Assembly (NCBI GenBank): GCA_001874365.1 | Contig: MPDF01000004.1 | Coordinates: forward strand, 32,001 to 70,114 | Direction: 5' to 3' | Source: Gammaproteobacteria bacterium MedPE | GTDB taxonomy: Bacteria > Pseudomonadota > Gammaproteobacteria > Enterobacterales > Psychrobiaceae | DNA length: 38,114 nt | In this document: one piece after another, positions 10,602 through 18,967 of the stretch | Layout: the number at the start of each line of letters is the position of its first letter | Numbering within the stretch: position 1 is the first letter of the stretch | The notes under the pieces: generated by a model | What the model was told of the DNA's origin: nothing | Seen by the model: only the letters and a program-made list of their open reading frames with translations | Databases searched by the model: none | Made by a program: the position numbers and the translations under genes

Positions 10602-12070
10602 TGACAAAAATTTGCAGCGATAAGCTTAGCCAATTACGCCAACGTGTACCTCAGATGAGACGCGTTAACCGTATCCATTTCATCGGCATTGGCGGTGCAG
10701 GTATGGGCGGTATTGCTGAAGTGTTAGCCAATGAAGGCTATCAGGTAACAGGATCAGATCAGGCGACTAATCGTGTTACTTCCCGTTTGAGCGATTTAGG
10801 GGCAACTGTTTATCTTGGGCACAATGGCGAACAAGTCGAAGGCGCTTGTGTTGTTGTGGTTTCAACGGCTATTGATGAATTGAATCCCGAAATCATTCGC
10901 GCCAAAGAATTGCGAATTCCAATCGTACAGCGCGCGCAAATGTTAGCTGAATTAATGCGATTTAGACACGGTATTGCAGTTGCGGGAACGCATGGCAAAA
11001 CGACGACAACAAGTTTAACAGCGAGCATTTTTGCAAAAGCACAACGTGATCCGACTTATGTTATTGGGGGGCTTTTAAATAGTTCAGGCACCAATGCTAA
11101 ATTGGGCTGTAGCGAGTATTTAATCGCAGAAGCTGATGAAAGTGATGCGTCATTTCTTCATTTACAGCCAATGGTTACTATTGTAACTAACATTGAAGCG
11201 GATCATATGGATACGTATCAGGGTGACTTTAGTAAATTAGAAGACACCTTTATAGAATTTATGCATAACCTACCGTTTTACGGCTTAGCAGTGTTGTGTA
11301 TTGATGACCCTATTAATCGCCAATTATTGCCACGTATATCTCGTCACGTGACGACCTATGGGTTCAGTGATGATGCTGATTTACGTGCATCTGATTTTTC
11401 TCAAACGGCGAACAGCAGCAGTTTCATGTTACATCGTAAAAATCATGGCCCGCTTGCTATTACACTTAATCTTCCTGGCCGCCATAACGTATTAAATGCG
11501 ATGGCTGCCATTGCCGTTGCGATGGATAGTGATATCAGTGATAAAGATATCGTGGCCGCACTGAGTGAGTTCCAAGGTATTGGTCGCCGTTTCGAGCAAC
11601 TGGGGGATTTTACTACTGAACATGGGCAAGTGATGCTTGTCGATGATTACGGTCATCACCCTAGCGAAGTCGCTGCGACGATTAAAGCGGCTCGTGAAGG
11701 ATGGCCTGATAAACGTTTAGTGATGATTTATCAGCCGCATCGCTATACCCGTACTCGGGATCTTTATGAAGATTTTGTCGATGTGTTGTCTCAAGTAGAC
11801 GAGTTGATTTTGTTAGAAGTGTACAGCGCTGGCGAAGACCCTATTGTTGGTGCTGATAGCCGCGCATTGTGTCGCAGTATTCGAGCTCATAGTTCATTGG
11901 AACCAATCTTCGTTACTGACATCGAACAGTTGCCGCCGCGATTGACACAGGTGATGCAAGATGGCGATTTAGTACTTACGCAAGGCGCGGGTAATGTTGG
12001 CGTATTAGCTAAGCGCTTAAGTGCAATGGCACTCGATATTAATAAAATGAATGAAAGAGGATCACAGTAA
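10601..12070 (+). CDS. murC: UDP-N-acetylmuramate:L-alanine ligase MurC
   Basis: A 489-residue Mur ligase (E. coli 491) that adds the first L-Ala to UDP-MurNAc. It opens with a dinucleotide-type loop, [16 protein letters not shown], then has the ATP loop [21 protein letters not shown], and a C-terminal domain with [21 protein letters not shown] and [12 protein letters not shown]. These separate it from the related Mpl at 26389-27756, which lacks the last motif. It is cytoplasmic and first of the four core ligases in the pathway, although last of them in this gene order. It is joined to both neighbours by one-base TAATG overlaps. Confidence 0.98.
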   Translation: MTKICSDKLSQLRQRVPQMRRVNRIHFIGIGGAGMGGIAEVLANEGYQVTGSDQATNRVTSRLSDLGATVYLGHNGEQVEGACVVVVSTAIDELNPEIIRAKELRIPIVQRAQMLAELMRFRHGIAVAGTHGKTTTTSLTASIFAKAQRDPTYVIGGLLNSSGTNAKLGCSEYLIAEADESDASFLHLQPMVTIVTNIEADHMDTYQGDFSKLEDTFIEFMHNLPFYGLAVLCIDDPINRQLLPRISRHVTTYGFSDDADLRASDFSQTANSSSFMLHRKNHGPLAITLNLPGRHNVLNAMAAIAVAMDSDISDKDIVAALSEFQGIGRRFEQLGDFTTEHGQVMLVDDYGHHPSEVAATIKAAREGWPDKRLVMIYQPHRYTRTRDLYEDFVDVLSQVDELILLEVYSAGEDPIVGADSRALCRSIRAHSSLEPIFVTDIEQLPPRLTQVMQDGDLVLTQGAGNVGVLAKRLSAMALDINKMNERGSQ

Positions 12071-12987
12071 TGGCTGAGTTTGGAAAAGTAGCCGTTATGT
12101 TCGGTGGTAATAGCGCCGAACGTGAAATTTCCCTGATGTCGGGACAAGCCGTATTAGAGGGGCTACAAGCGACTGGAGTTGATGCCCATGCATTTGATCC
12201 AAAAACTACGCCGCTAAGTGAATTGACCGAACAAGGTTATGACCGTGTGTTTAATGTGTTACACGGTCGGGGTGGTGAAGATGGCACAGTACAAGGCGCT
12301 CTGGAGTTTTTAAACATTCCGTATACAGGTTCTGGGGTACTAGGTGCCGCATTGGCCATGGATAAAATCAAGACCAAACAAGTGTGGTGTACGCTCGGAT
12401 TACCGACCGCAAAATTTGTAGTCGTGTGCGGTAAGCAAACAATTGACTATCAAGCGATCTTAGATGAGCTCGGCGGTGTTGTGATGGTAAAACCTGCCAA
12501 TGAAGGCTCGAGCATTGGTATGGCAAAAGTAAATAATGCCAACGATTTAAAATCTGCCATTTCTGAGGCAACAGCGTTTGACGATGAGATTTTACTCGAG
12601 CAATGGATTGATGGCGGTGAATACACGGTATCAATTTTAGGCGACAAAGCATTACCAGCGATTCATATGACGACGCCTAATGACTTCTATGACTACCAAG
12701 CTAAATATCAATCGAGTAATACGCAATATCATTGTCCTTGTGGTTTGTCTGCTGATGAAGAAAAAGAATTAGGTGATATTGCGGTTAAAGCTTTTAATGC
12801 TGTTAATGCAAAGGGCTGGGGACGTGTTGACTTTATGCGCGGCCAAGATGGCCAATGGTATTTGTTAGAAGTGAACACTGTGCCGGGAATGACAACGTCA
12901 AGTTTAGTGCCTAAGGCAGCCAAAGAGGCTGGTTTGTCATTTAATCAATTAGTGAATGAAATTTTAGAACAGACGTTGGTGAAATAA
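12070..12987 (+). CDS. ddl: D-alanine:D-alanine ligase (DdlB type)
   Basis: A 305-residue ATP-grasp enzyme that joins two D-Ala for MurF. It has the N-terminal [43 protein letters not shown], and the metal-binding ending [17 protein letters not shown]. Length matches E. coli DdlB (306), and its place between murC and ftsQ is the DdlB position. It starts on the last base of the murC stop and is followed after four bases by ftsQ. The fold lacks any VanA-like changes that I can recognise, so D-Ala-D-Ala rather than D-Ala-D-Lac is expected. Confidence 0.97.
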   Translation: MAEFGKVAVMFGGNSAEREISLMSGQAVLEGLQATGVDAHAFDPKTTPLSELTEQGYDRVFNVLHGRGGEDGTVQGALEFLNIPYTGSGVLGAALAMDKIKTKQVWCTLGLPTAKFVVVCGKQTIDYQAILDELGGVVMVKPANEGSSIGMAKVNNANDLKSAISEATAFDDEILLEQWIDGGEYTVSILGDKALPAIHMTTPNDFYDYQAKYQSSNTQYHCPCGLSADEEKELGDIAVKAFNAVNAKGWGRVDFMRGQDGQWYLLEVNTVPGMTTSSLVPKAAKEAGLSFNQLVNEILEQTLVK

Positions 12988-12991
12988 ATTT

Positions 12992-13777
12992 GTGAGTAAA
13001 AGGCAGCTAACACGATGGCAAAAGTTTAAATTAGTCGATCACTTTTATTGGAGTGGAGTGCTGTTTTTTGGCTTAGTCATCGTTTTTATCTTGTACTTGG
13101 GTCATAAAATGACCGAGAAGATGATGAATGCGCAAGATATGCCTGTATCAACACTACAAATTATTGGGACAAGGCCGTATAGTAGCGACCTAGAGATCCA
13201 TCAGGTGTTGTGGGAGCTTAGTGAAAGCGAAAGTTTTTTCTCATTAAATGTGGAAGATGTCCAACAGCGATTGGAAAATATTCCGTGGATCAGACGCGTC
13301 GCGGTTAGACGCCAGTGGCCAAATGGATTGATTATCCATGTCACAGACCAAACGCCGGTGGCTTATTGGAATGAGACACAATTATTAAATGACAGCGGTG
13401 AAGTATTTAGTGCACCAATTGACCGAATAACTTCTTGGTTGCCGCATTTTTCCGGTGCGGATGATATCGCCAGCAATGTGTTATCTGGTTATCGTGCGCT
13501 TTGGCCACTATTGGAAAGTGAAGGGCTAACGTTAAGTGAAATTTCACTTACACCTCGCCAATCTTGGAATGTGACATTGGCCGATGGCAGCAAATTAGTA
13601 CTTGGCCGTGGCAACGATGTCATTAGAAACGTGAGAATGGAACGTTTTTTAAAAGTTTATAAACATGTTTTACCGCAAGGTAAGCAAATTGATTATGTTG
13701 ATTTACGTTACGACGCAGGGTTCGCCGTTAATTGGAAGAAACAGCTAGGAGAGACAGCCAACAATGAGCAAGGCTAA
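12992..13777 (+). CDS. ftsQ: cell division protein FtsQ
   Basis: This 261-residue bitopic protein has a short basic cytoplasmic tail, one membrane helix at about residues 20-40, a POTRA domain beginning near MPVSTLQIIG, and a beta domain containing WPNGLIIHVTDQTPVAYWN. FtsQ links early and late division proteins and binds FtsB-FtsL in the periplasm. The start must be GTG 12992, since no in-frame ATG occurs before the membrane segment. GGTGA at 12979-12983, inside the end of ddl, is the likely ribosome site. The 3' end overlaps ftsA by 14 bases. Family identity is low, so synteny supports the call. Confidence 0.95.
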   Translation: MSKRQLTRWQKFKLVDHFYWSGVLFFGLVIVFILYLGHKMTEKMMNAQDMPVSTLQIIGTRPYSSDLEIHQVLWELSESESFFSLNVEDVQQRLENIPWIRRVAVRRQWPNGLIIHVTDQTPVAYWNETQLLNDSGEVFSAPIDRITSWLPHFSGADDIASNVLSGYRALWPLLESEGLTLSEISLTPRQSWNVTLADGSKLVLGRGNDVIRNVRMERFLKVYKHVLPQGKQIDYVDLRYDAGFAVNWKKQLGETANNEQG

Positions 13778-14996
13778 TGAAAGAGATCTAATCGTTGGAT
13801 TAGATATCGGTACATCAAAAGTCGCCGTAATTATCGGAGAAATCCTAGCCGATGGCGATCTAAGTATTGTTGGTATCGGTAGCCAGAAATCCAAAGGTAT
13901 GGAGAAAGCTGGTGTTAATGATCTCGATTCTGTGGTTAAAGCCGTACAACGCGCTTTAGATGAAGCTGAGTTAATGGCTGATTGTCAGGTGACCTCAGTT
14001 AATTTGAGTATCTCTGGTAAACATATTGCCTGTCAAAACGAAAAAGGCATGGTGTCAATTAATGATGAAGAAGTAACGCAATACGATGTCGATAGCGTGA
14101 TACATACGGCACGCTCAGTGAAAGTGTCAGATGATCGCCGTATTCTTCATGTGATGCCTACGGAATATGCCATAGATGTACAAGAAGGCATCAAATCACC
14201 TATTGGCATGTCAGGCATGCGAATGGAAGCTCAAGTACATATGGTGACTTGTGCGAGTGATATGGCAAAGAATATCGAAAAGTGTGTTCAGCGTTGTGGG
14301 TTGAAAGTCGACGAACTTGTCTTTTCCGCCATTGCATCGAGTTATAGCGTATTAACGGAAGATGAGAAAGATTTAGGGGTTTGTTTGGTTGATATGGGAG
14401 GCGGCACCATGGATATCGCGGTCTATACCAATGGTTCTTTGCGCCACAGTGCTGTGATTCCAGTTGCTGGATCGCAAGTCACATCTGATATTGCTAAAAT
14501 TTTTAGAACGCCGCTATCTCATGCTGAAGACATTAAAATTGGTCATGCCTGTGCGCTTAGCCAAATGGTTGGCCAAGAAGATAATATCGAAGTGCCGTCT
14601 GTTGGCGGGCGCCCAACACGTACTATGTCACGTCATACGTTGGCAGAGGTTGTAGAGCCACGTTATCAAGAGCTTTACGAATTAATATTAAATGAATTAA
14701 CGCAAGCTGGTTTTAGTGAGCAGATTGCGGCAGGTATCGTCTTAACGGGTGGAACTGCGAAGATTGAAGGAGCTGTTGAGTTTGCTGAGGCCTGTTTTGG
14801 CATGCCTGTTAGATTAGCAAACCCAATGCCAGTCAAAGGATTAAGTGACTACGTACAGGATCCAAGTTATGCCGCTGGTGTTGGCTTATTAAAGTTTGGC
14901 AGTGTCATGCGAGAAAATGCACGTAGTGAAGAGACACAAAGTAGCGGAGTGAGTTTTATCAGCCGCATTAAAAATTGGATAAAAGGCGAGTTTTAA
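13764..14996 (+). CDS. ftsA: cell division protein FtsA
   Basis: A 410-residue actin-like ATPase that ties FtsZ to the membrane. It starts with the phosphate-1 loop VGLDIGTSKVAVIIGE, contains the phosphate-2 segment VDMGGGTMDIAVY and the adenosine segment IVLTGGTAKIEG. It ends in an amphipathic helix, about residues 396-410 (FISRIKNWIKGEF), that serves as membrane anchor. The ribosome site AGGAGA at 13747-13752 lies within ftsQ. Its TAA stop sits in the left arm of a 21-bp dyad, and the next gene, ftsZ, starts 49 bases later. This is the widest gap between neighbouring genes in the cluster. Confidence 0.98.
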   Translation: MSKANERDLIVGLDIGTSKVAVIIGEILADGDLSIVGIGSQKSKGMEKAGVNDLDSVVKAVQRALDEAELMADCQVTSVNLSISGKHIACQNEKGMVSINDEEVTQYDVDSVIHTARSVKVSDDRRILHVMPTEYAIDVQEGIKSPIGMSGMRMEAQVHMVTCASDMAKNIEKCVQRCGLKVDELVFSAIASSYSVLTEDEKDLGVCLVDMGGGTMDIAVYTNGSLRHSAVIPVAGSQVTSDIAKIFRTPLSHAEDIKIGHACALSQMVGQEDNIEVPSVGGRPTRTMSRHTLAEVVEPRYQELYELILNELTQAGFSEQIAAGIVLTGGTAKIEGAVEFAEACFGMPVRLANPMPVKGLSDYVQDPSYAAGVGLLKFGSVMRENARSEETQSSGVSFISRIKNWIKGEF

Positions 14997-15013
14997 TTGT
15001 TATCCACAATTAA
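14993..15013. promoter_or_regulatory. 21-bp dyad with consensus DnaA box between ftsA and ftsZ
   Basis: The arms TTAATTGT (14993-15000) and ACAATTAA (15006-15013) are perfect inverted repeats around a TATCC centre. Bases 15000-15008 read TTATCCACA, an exact match to the high-affinity DnaA box. The dyad starts over the ftsA stop and ends 32 bases before the ftsZ ATG. As RNA it would be a weak AT-rich hairpin with no U tract, so it is not a standard terminator. Binding of DnaA or another regulator is inference. Confidence 0.55.
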
Positions 15014-15045
15014 GGTTTGTTAATTAAGCGCAACGGAGAGAAGTT

Positions 15046-16188
15046 ATGTTTGAATTAATGTCAGATCACGCTGAAGAAGCAGTCATAAAGGTCATCGGTG
15101 TTGGCGGTGGTGGCGGTAATGCCATCGAGCACATGGTGAAGAGAACAATTGAAGGTGTTGAATTTATTGTAGCGAATACAGATGCTCAGGCACTGCGTAA
15201 TTCGTCTGCAGAAAGCACCATTCAGATTGGTAAAGGCACAACGAAAGGACTTGGCGCTGGCGCCAATCCACAGGTTGGTCGAGAAGCCGCGATTGAAGAT
15301 AAAGAAGCAATCATGGCAGCGCTAGATGGTGCTGATATGGTCTTTATCGCCGCGGGTATGGGCGGTGGTACAGGTACTGGTGCTGCACCTGTGGTTGCCG
15401 AAGTTGCCAAAGAAATGGGTATTTTAACGGTTGCTGTTGTCACTAAACCTTTTAATTTTGAAGGCAAAAAACGTTTGAATTACGCAGAGCAAGGCATTGA
15501 TATGCTGAGCGAATGTGTTGATTCGTTGATTACAATTCCAAACGATAAGCTATTGAAAGTTTTAGGTAAAGGCACTGGTCTATTACAAGCATTCGAAGAA
15601 GCAAATAATGTATTGCTGGGTGCGGTACAAGGTATTGCAGAACTAATTACACGTTCAGGCCTCATTAACGTGGATTTCGCCGACGTTAAAACGGTGATGG
15701 CTGAAATGGGTACTGCAATGATGGGTACTGGTATTGCAAGTGGTGATGAGCGTGCTGATGAAGCCGCTGAACTAGCGATTTCAAGCCCATTACTTGAAGA
15801 TATCGATTTAGCAGGAGCTCGCGGTATTCTTGTTAATATCACTGCTGGTATGGATATCAGTATTGACGAATTCGAAACTGTAGGTAACGCTGTTAAAGGG
15901 TTTGCATCTGAAAATGCAACTGTTGTTGTTGGTGCTGTTATTGACCCTGACATGACAGATGAATTGCGTGTCACTGTTGTTGCTACAGGTATCGGCGCTG
16001 AAGCACAGCCAGACATCAAATTAGTGAAGCCAGAAGAAGTCGTGGCAGCACCACAGCCAATCCAAGCTGAACCTGCTGCCGAAGAAGATACTATGGCTGC
16101 CGCTGTCAATAGTCAGCCGCAAAGCACTAGTAATGGCGGTTTGGAATACTTAGATATTCCTGCGTTTTTACGCAAACAGGCAGATTAA
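15046..16188 (+). CDS. ftsZ: cell division GTPase FtsZ
   Basis: A 380-residue tubulin homologue that forms the Z ring. The GTP-binding signature is G106-GGTGTG112, after [11 protein letters not shown] near the N-terminus and VANTDAQAL. The T7 and catalytic region [11 protein letters not shown] is present. A Pro, Ala and Gln-rich linker (about 325-365) leads to the conserved C-terminal peptide [12 protein letters not shown], which binds FtsA and ZipA. GGAGAG at 15035-15040 precedes the ATG. The stop codon lies in the loop of a perfect 16-bp palindrome. Length is close to E. coli FtsZ (383). Confidence 0.99.
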   Translation: MFELMSDHAEEAVIKVIGVGGGGGNAIEHMVKRTIEGVEFIVANTDAQALRNSSAESTIQIGKGTTKGLGAGANPQVGREAAIEDKEAIMAALDGADMVFIAAGMGGGTGTGAAPVVAEVAKEMGILTVAVVTKPFNFEGKKRLNYAEQGIDMLSECVDSLITIPNDKLLKVLGKGTGLLQAFEEANNVLLGAVQGIAELITRSGLINVDFADVKTVMAEMGTAMMGTGIASGDERADEAAELAISSPLLEDIDLAGARGILVNITAGMDISIDEFETVGNAVKGFASENATVVVGAVIDPDMTDELRVTVVATGIGAEAQPDIKLVKPEEVVAAPQPIQAEPAAEEDTMAAAVNSQPQSTSNGGLEYLDIPAFLRKQAD

Positions 16189-16194
16189 TCTGCC
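16179..16194. repeat. perfect 16-bp palindrome across the ftsZ stop
   Basis: The sequence GGCAGATTAATCTGCC equals its own reverse complement. As RNA it gives a 6-bp stem with a TTAA loop holding the ftsZ stop (16186-16188). No T tract follows, so it does not look like a complete intrinsic terminator. It could act as an RNA end-protector, a weak pause or a protein site; none of these is shown. Confidence 0.6.
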
Positions 16195-16268
16195 ATTAAG
16201 CTATAGATCGCGATAGTACAAAAACTGTTGGCGAGCTCACTGTCTTAAACATTGCTTATTTCATTCGA

Positions 16269-16298
16269 TTGTTTGAAAGCCTTGTTTTGTGATAGAAT
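16269..16298 (+). promoter_or_regulatory. predicted promoter of lpxC
   Basis: A -35 TTGTTT (16269-16274) and -10 TAGAAT (16293-16298) lie 18 bases apart. The bases TGA just before the -10 give an extended -10 element. The start point would be near 16305, about 38 bases before the lpxC ATG, and a GC-rich stretch CCCGCCG follows the -10. This would let lpxC be expressed apart from ftsZ. Confidence 0.6.
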
Positions 16299-16342
16299 GC
16301 CCGCCGTTGTAGATGTAGACATCAGATAGGGGTTGCTAATTT

Positions 16343-17260
16343 ATGATTAAGCAAAGAACATTAGGTCAAGAAATTGATGCCGTTGGCGTAGGCTTACACT
16401 CGGGTGAAAAAGTTACCTTAGTATTAAAACCTGCTCCTGTTAATACGGGTATTATTTATCGCCGAACAGATTTAACACCGCACGTGGATATTCCAGGTGA
16501 CGGTATGCTGGTTCGTGAAACGACGTTATGTACCTGTCTGATTGATGACGCTGGCCATAAAATTTCTACGGTTGAACATATTTCTTCAGCCTTAGCAGCA
16601 TTTGGCATTGATAATGCCATCATTGAAGTTGATGCGCCTGAAATTCCGATTATGGATGGCAGTGCGAGTCCTTTTGTATTTTTATTACAATCTGCTGGTG
16701 TGCAAGAGCAAAACTCTCCTAAGCGCTTTATACGAATTAAGAAACCAATTCGTATAGAAGATGGCGATAAGTGGGCTGAATTTACTCCTTATGAAGGATT
16801 TAAAGTCGACTACGCTATCGACTTTGCACATCCAGAAATTAGTAATACTAAACAACATTTAACAATGGACTTTACTAAAGCGTCATTTGTACGTGAAATA
16901 TCTCGTGCCCGTACCTTTGGTTTTATGAGTGATATTGAATTGCTACGTGCTAATAACCTCGCATTAGGTGGCAGCATGGAAAATGCCGTTGTTTTAGATG
17001 AATATCGTGTATTGAACCCAGATGGTCTTCGCGTTGATGATGAATTTGTAAAGCACAAGGTCTTAGATGCGATTGGCGATCTGTACTTAGCCGGCCATAG
17101 CATTATTGGTGAATTTAAAGCCTTTAAAGCGGGTCATGCAATTAACAACATGTTGGTACGTGAAATGTTAGCGCAAGCTGATTGCTTTGAAATGGTTACT
17201 TTTGAAGAAGAAGAAACCTCACCAATTTGTTATGGCGAGACTCATTTAGTTACCGCTTAA
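16343..17260 (+). CDS. lpxC: UDP-3-O-acyl-N-acetylglucosamine deacetylase LpxC
   Basis: The 305-residue zinc amidase carries out the committed step of lipid A synthesis, in the cytoplasm. It begins [21 protein letters not shown]. The zinc ligands are in [18 protein letters not shown] and in the C-terminal [27 protein letters not shown] and [12 protein letters not shown] are further LpxC signatures. Length equals E. coli LpxC (305). The C-terminus, ending HLVTA, differs from the E. coli tail recognised by FtsH, so turnover control may differ (inference). The likely ribosome site is TAGGGG at 16327-16332. The gene converges with dciA and leaves eight bases between stops. Confidence 0.98.
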   Translation: MIKQRTLGQEIDAVGVGLHSGEKVTLVLKPAPVNTGIIYRRTDLTPHVDIPGDGMLVRETTLCTCLIDDAGHKISTVEHISSALAAFGIDNAIIEVDAPEIPIMDGSASPFVFLLQSAGVQEQNSPKRFIRIKKPIRIEDGDKWAEFTPYEGFKVDYAIDFAHPEISNTKQHLTMDFTKASFVREISRARTFGFMSDIELLRANNLALGGSMENAVVLDEYRVLNPDGLRVDDEFVKHKVLDAIGDLYLAGHSIIGEFKAFKAGHAINNMLVREMLAQADCFEMVTFEEEETSPICYGETHLVTA

Positions 17261-17268
17261 TTAGCATT

Positions 17269-17727
17269 TTATTTATCACGATTAGCTAGTTTTGCTAATC
17301 GTGATAATGTTGCCGCCAACTCTGGTGGCGCATGTTCAGCCAAAGCAACAAGGTGTTGCGCTGTATCAGCTGATATTTTTCTTGGGTTAGGTTTAGGTTC
17401 TTCGGGTTTTTCATTAAATAACTGTGGGTTAACAATGAGCTCAACAGTATGTAATGAAGGCGAAATGTGTTCTTGCATATGAGATAGAATGGACTGACTT
17501 AACTGCAACAACCTCGTCTTCCACACGCCTGACGCAACTTCAATAACTAAGATCCCTTGACGTAGATTAGCGACTCGGCAATATTCTTCACAGCCGGGAA
17601 TAAGTTGTGTTGTTAAAAATTGGTTAATAACTTGTAATTGACCCGCTTTTTGTTGTATTTTGGCCAGCTTACCGGATTTAGCTGTCATTACATCTTGCAG
17701 TGTGTCTGGATTATGGCGTGATTTCAT
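17269..17727 (-). CDS. dciA: DciA-like protein (DUF721), replicative helicase loader family
   Basis: A 152-residue protein of the DUF721 (DciA) family. The folded part, about residues 25-100, contains LIPGCEEYCRVANLRQGILVIEV and SGVWKTRLLQLSQSIL, the conserved KH-like region with its WxxRL element. The rest is a probably disordered tail ending LSRLAKLANRDK. DciA proteins load the DnaB helicase in bacteria lacking DnaC; this role is family knowledge. I use ATG 17725-17727. A start at 17787 would add 20 residues and run into the divergent M23 gene. The last eleven codons lie within a perfect 14-bp inverted repeat. Position between lpxC and secA is the usual one in related marine gammaproteobacteria. 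Confidence 0.82.
   Translation of the reverse strand: MKSRHNPDTLQDVMTAKSGKLAKIQQKAGQLQVINQFLTTQLIPGCEEYCRVANLRQGILVIEVASGVWKTRLLQLSQSILSHMQEHISPSLHTVELIVNPQLFNEKPEEPKPNPRKISADTAQHLVALAEHAPPELAATLSRLAKLANRDK
17273..17307. repeat. 14-bp perfect inverted repeat in the 3' end of dciA
   Basis: Arms TTATCACGATTAGC (17273-17286) and GCTAATCGTGATAA (17294-17307) pair perfectly around a 7-base loop. The repeat is inside the dciA coding region, just before its stop, and 13 bases past the lpxC stop. No T run follows on either strand. A second hairpin, GCCGCCA (17312-17318) with TGGTGGC (17323-17329), adjoins it. It probably ends or protects both converging transcripts (inference). Confidence 0.75.
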
Positions 17728-17754
17728 AAGCGTTTTGAACAAGAGAGAGTAGGT

Positions 17755-18684
17755 ATGAGTGTAGCAATTAACGAGTCGTCTAACCATTCAAAAATAAAGA
17801 CGAACAATTCATTTTCAATTTTCTCTGTTAGTGTAAAAAAAATCGCCACGATTGTTGTACTTCAACTTAGTGTCGTTGCCGGAACCGGATATTTTACTTA
17901 TCAACACTATGTCGAACCTGTACTTTTATCACAAGCAATTAATGAGAAGAGTGAACATCTCGTTAAACAACAAACGCAAGTTGATACGCTAAAGACACAA
18001 ACGACGGCACAATTAGCCGTGCTAGCTCAACGCATGGGGATTCTCACCGCTAGAATGAACCGTATTGATGCATTAGGCGAGCGATTAGCAAAATCTGCTG
18101 ATTACAGTGAATTCAACTTCGCACAGTTACCCGCTGTTGGTGGGCCTGAGCAATACTCAGGCATTGAACAAAGTAGTGAACTGTCAGCATTGTTATCGCA
18201 AATGGATACTTTATTAGTTCATATTGATAGTCAACAAGATCAGCTTAACTTACTCGAAACAGTGATGCTTAATCATGAAATCCATGAAGACAGTTTAATA
18301 GCAGGCCGCCCTATCAACCGTGGTTGGTTATCATCTTTGTATGGGATGCGAAATGATCCTTTCAATGGCAAATTAACCATGCATAAAGGGGTCGATTTTG
18401 CAGGTAAGGACGGTGATGACGTTATGGCAACTGGCGCAGGTGTTGTGACATGGTCCGGTCGTCGTTATGGTTATGGATTGTTAGTAGAAGTGGATCATGG
18501 CGCTGGTTTAAAAACGCGATATGCCCATGCCAAAGAGCTTAAAGTTAATGTCGGTGATGTTGTTTCTAAAGGTGAAGTTATTGCCTTGATGGGGAACACT
18601 GGGCGTTCAACAGGTGCGCATGTTCACTATGAAGTGTTGAAGAAGGATAAACAAATTAACCCGCGTAAGTATATTTATCGTTAA
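17755..18684 (+). CDS. M23 family (LytM-domain) peptidoglycan endopeptidase, membrane anchored
   Basis: A 309-residue protein with a cytoplasmic tail of about 30 residues, one membrane segment (about 32-52, IATIVVLQLSVVAGTGYF), a periplasmic coiled coil (about 65-180) and a C-terminal M23 domain (about 195-309). The zinc-site residues are present: H210 and D214 in HKGVDFAG, and H289-V-H291 near the end, so the enzyme should be active. Such proteins cut peptide cross-links in peptidoglycan. It diverges from dciA with only 27 bases between start codons. AGAGAG at 17742-17748 is the likely ribosome site. A strong terminator follows. It resembles the peptidase usually found between dciA and secA in related genomes; I do not assign an E. 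coli name. Confidence 0.92.
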   Translation: MSVAINESSNHSKIKTNNSFSIFSVSVKKIATIVVLQLSVVAGTGYFTYQHYVEPVLLSQAINEKSEHLVKQQTQVDTLKTQTTAQLAVLAQRMGILTARMNRIDALGERLAKSADYSEFNFAQLPAVGGPEQYSGIEQSSELSALLSQMDTLLVHIDSQQDQLNLLETVMLNHEIHEDSLIAGRPINRGWLSSLYGMRNDPFNGKLTMHKGVDFAGKDGDDVMATGAGVVTWSGRRYGYGLLVEVDHGAGLKTRYAHAKELKVNVGDVVSKGEVIALMGNTGRSTGAHVHYEVLKKDKQINPRKYIYR

Positions 18685-18702
18685 TTTGCCATATGATAAT
18701 TT

Positions 18703-18730
18703 AAGCCGCTGTTCTCAGCGGCTTTTTTAT
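18703..18730 (+). terminator. intrinsic terminator after the M23 gene
   Basis: Stem AAGCCGCTG (18703-18711) pairs with CAGCGGCTT (18716-18724) across a TTCT loop, followed by a T run. It isolates secA from the upstream gene. Confidence 0.9.
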
Positions 18731-18916
18731 TTTTTGAGAGTATTGAATTACTAATTTTTGTCCCCATGTCTTGTTATGTGTTCGTTGTAAGATTGATTTT
18801 AATTTGTAGAACTAATAATAAACTTAACTTTCCTCTCGGTGAGGTGAATTAGGGGTATCTTATCTGGTTTAAATCAATAATAATAAGCGGCGAAAAAATT
18901 AAGAATAAGGTTGGCA

Positions 18917-18967
18917 GTGCACGTCAATCGCCAGTCAATAAAAAAAATATGGCCAATTAGATGTTAA
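18917..18967 (+). other. possible 16-codon leader peptide overlapping the secA start
   Basis: A GTG at 18917 opens a 16-codon frame ([15 protein letters not shown] after the start) that stops at 18965-18967, inside the first codons of secA. AAGG at 18907-18910 sits six bases before it, a good spacing, while the secA ATG itself has no recognisable ribosome site. TTGGC (18911-18915) can pair with GCCAA (18952-18956) just before the secA ATG. The peptide has no SecM arrest motif. It may be a coupled leader or chance. Confidence 0.3.

Noticed and set aside
15480-16109. 209-codon open frame antisense to ftsZ
   Set aside because: It is a shadow of ftsZ: low-complexity Ser, Ala, Ile and Pro content, no ribosome site, and the plus-strand gene is certain.
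18766-18852. 28-codon frame upstream of secA, considered as a secM-like gene
   Set aside because: No ribosome site and no SecM-like signal or arrest sequence.
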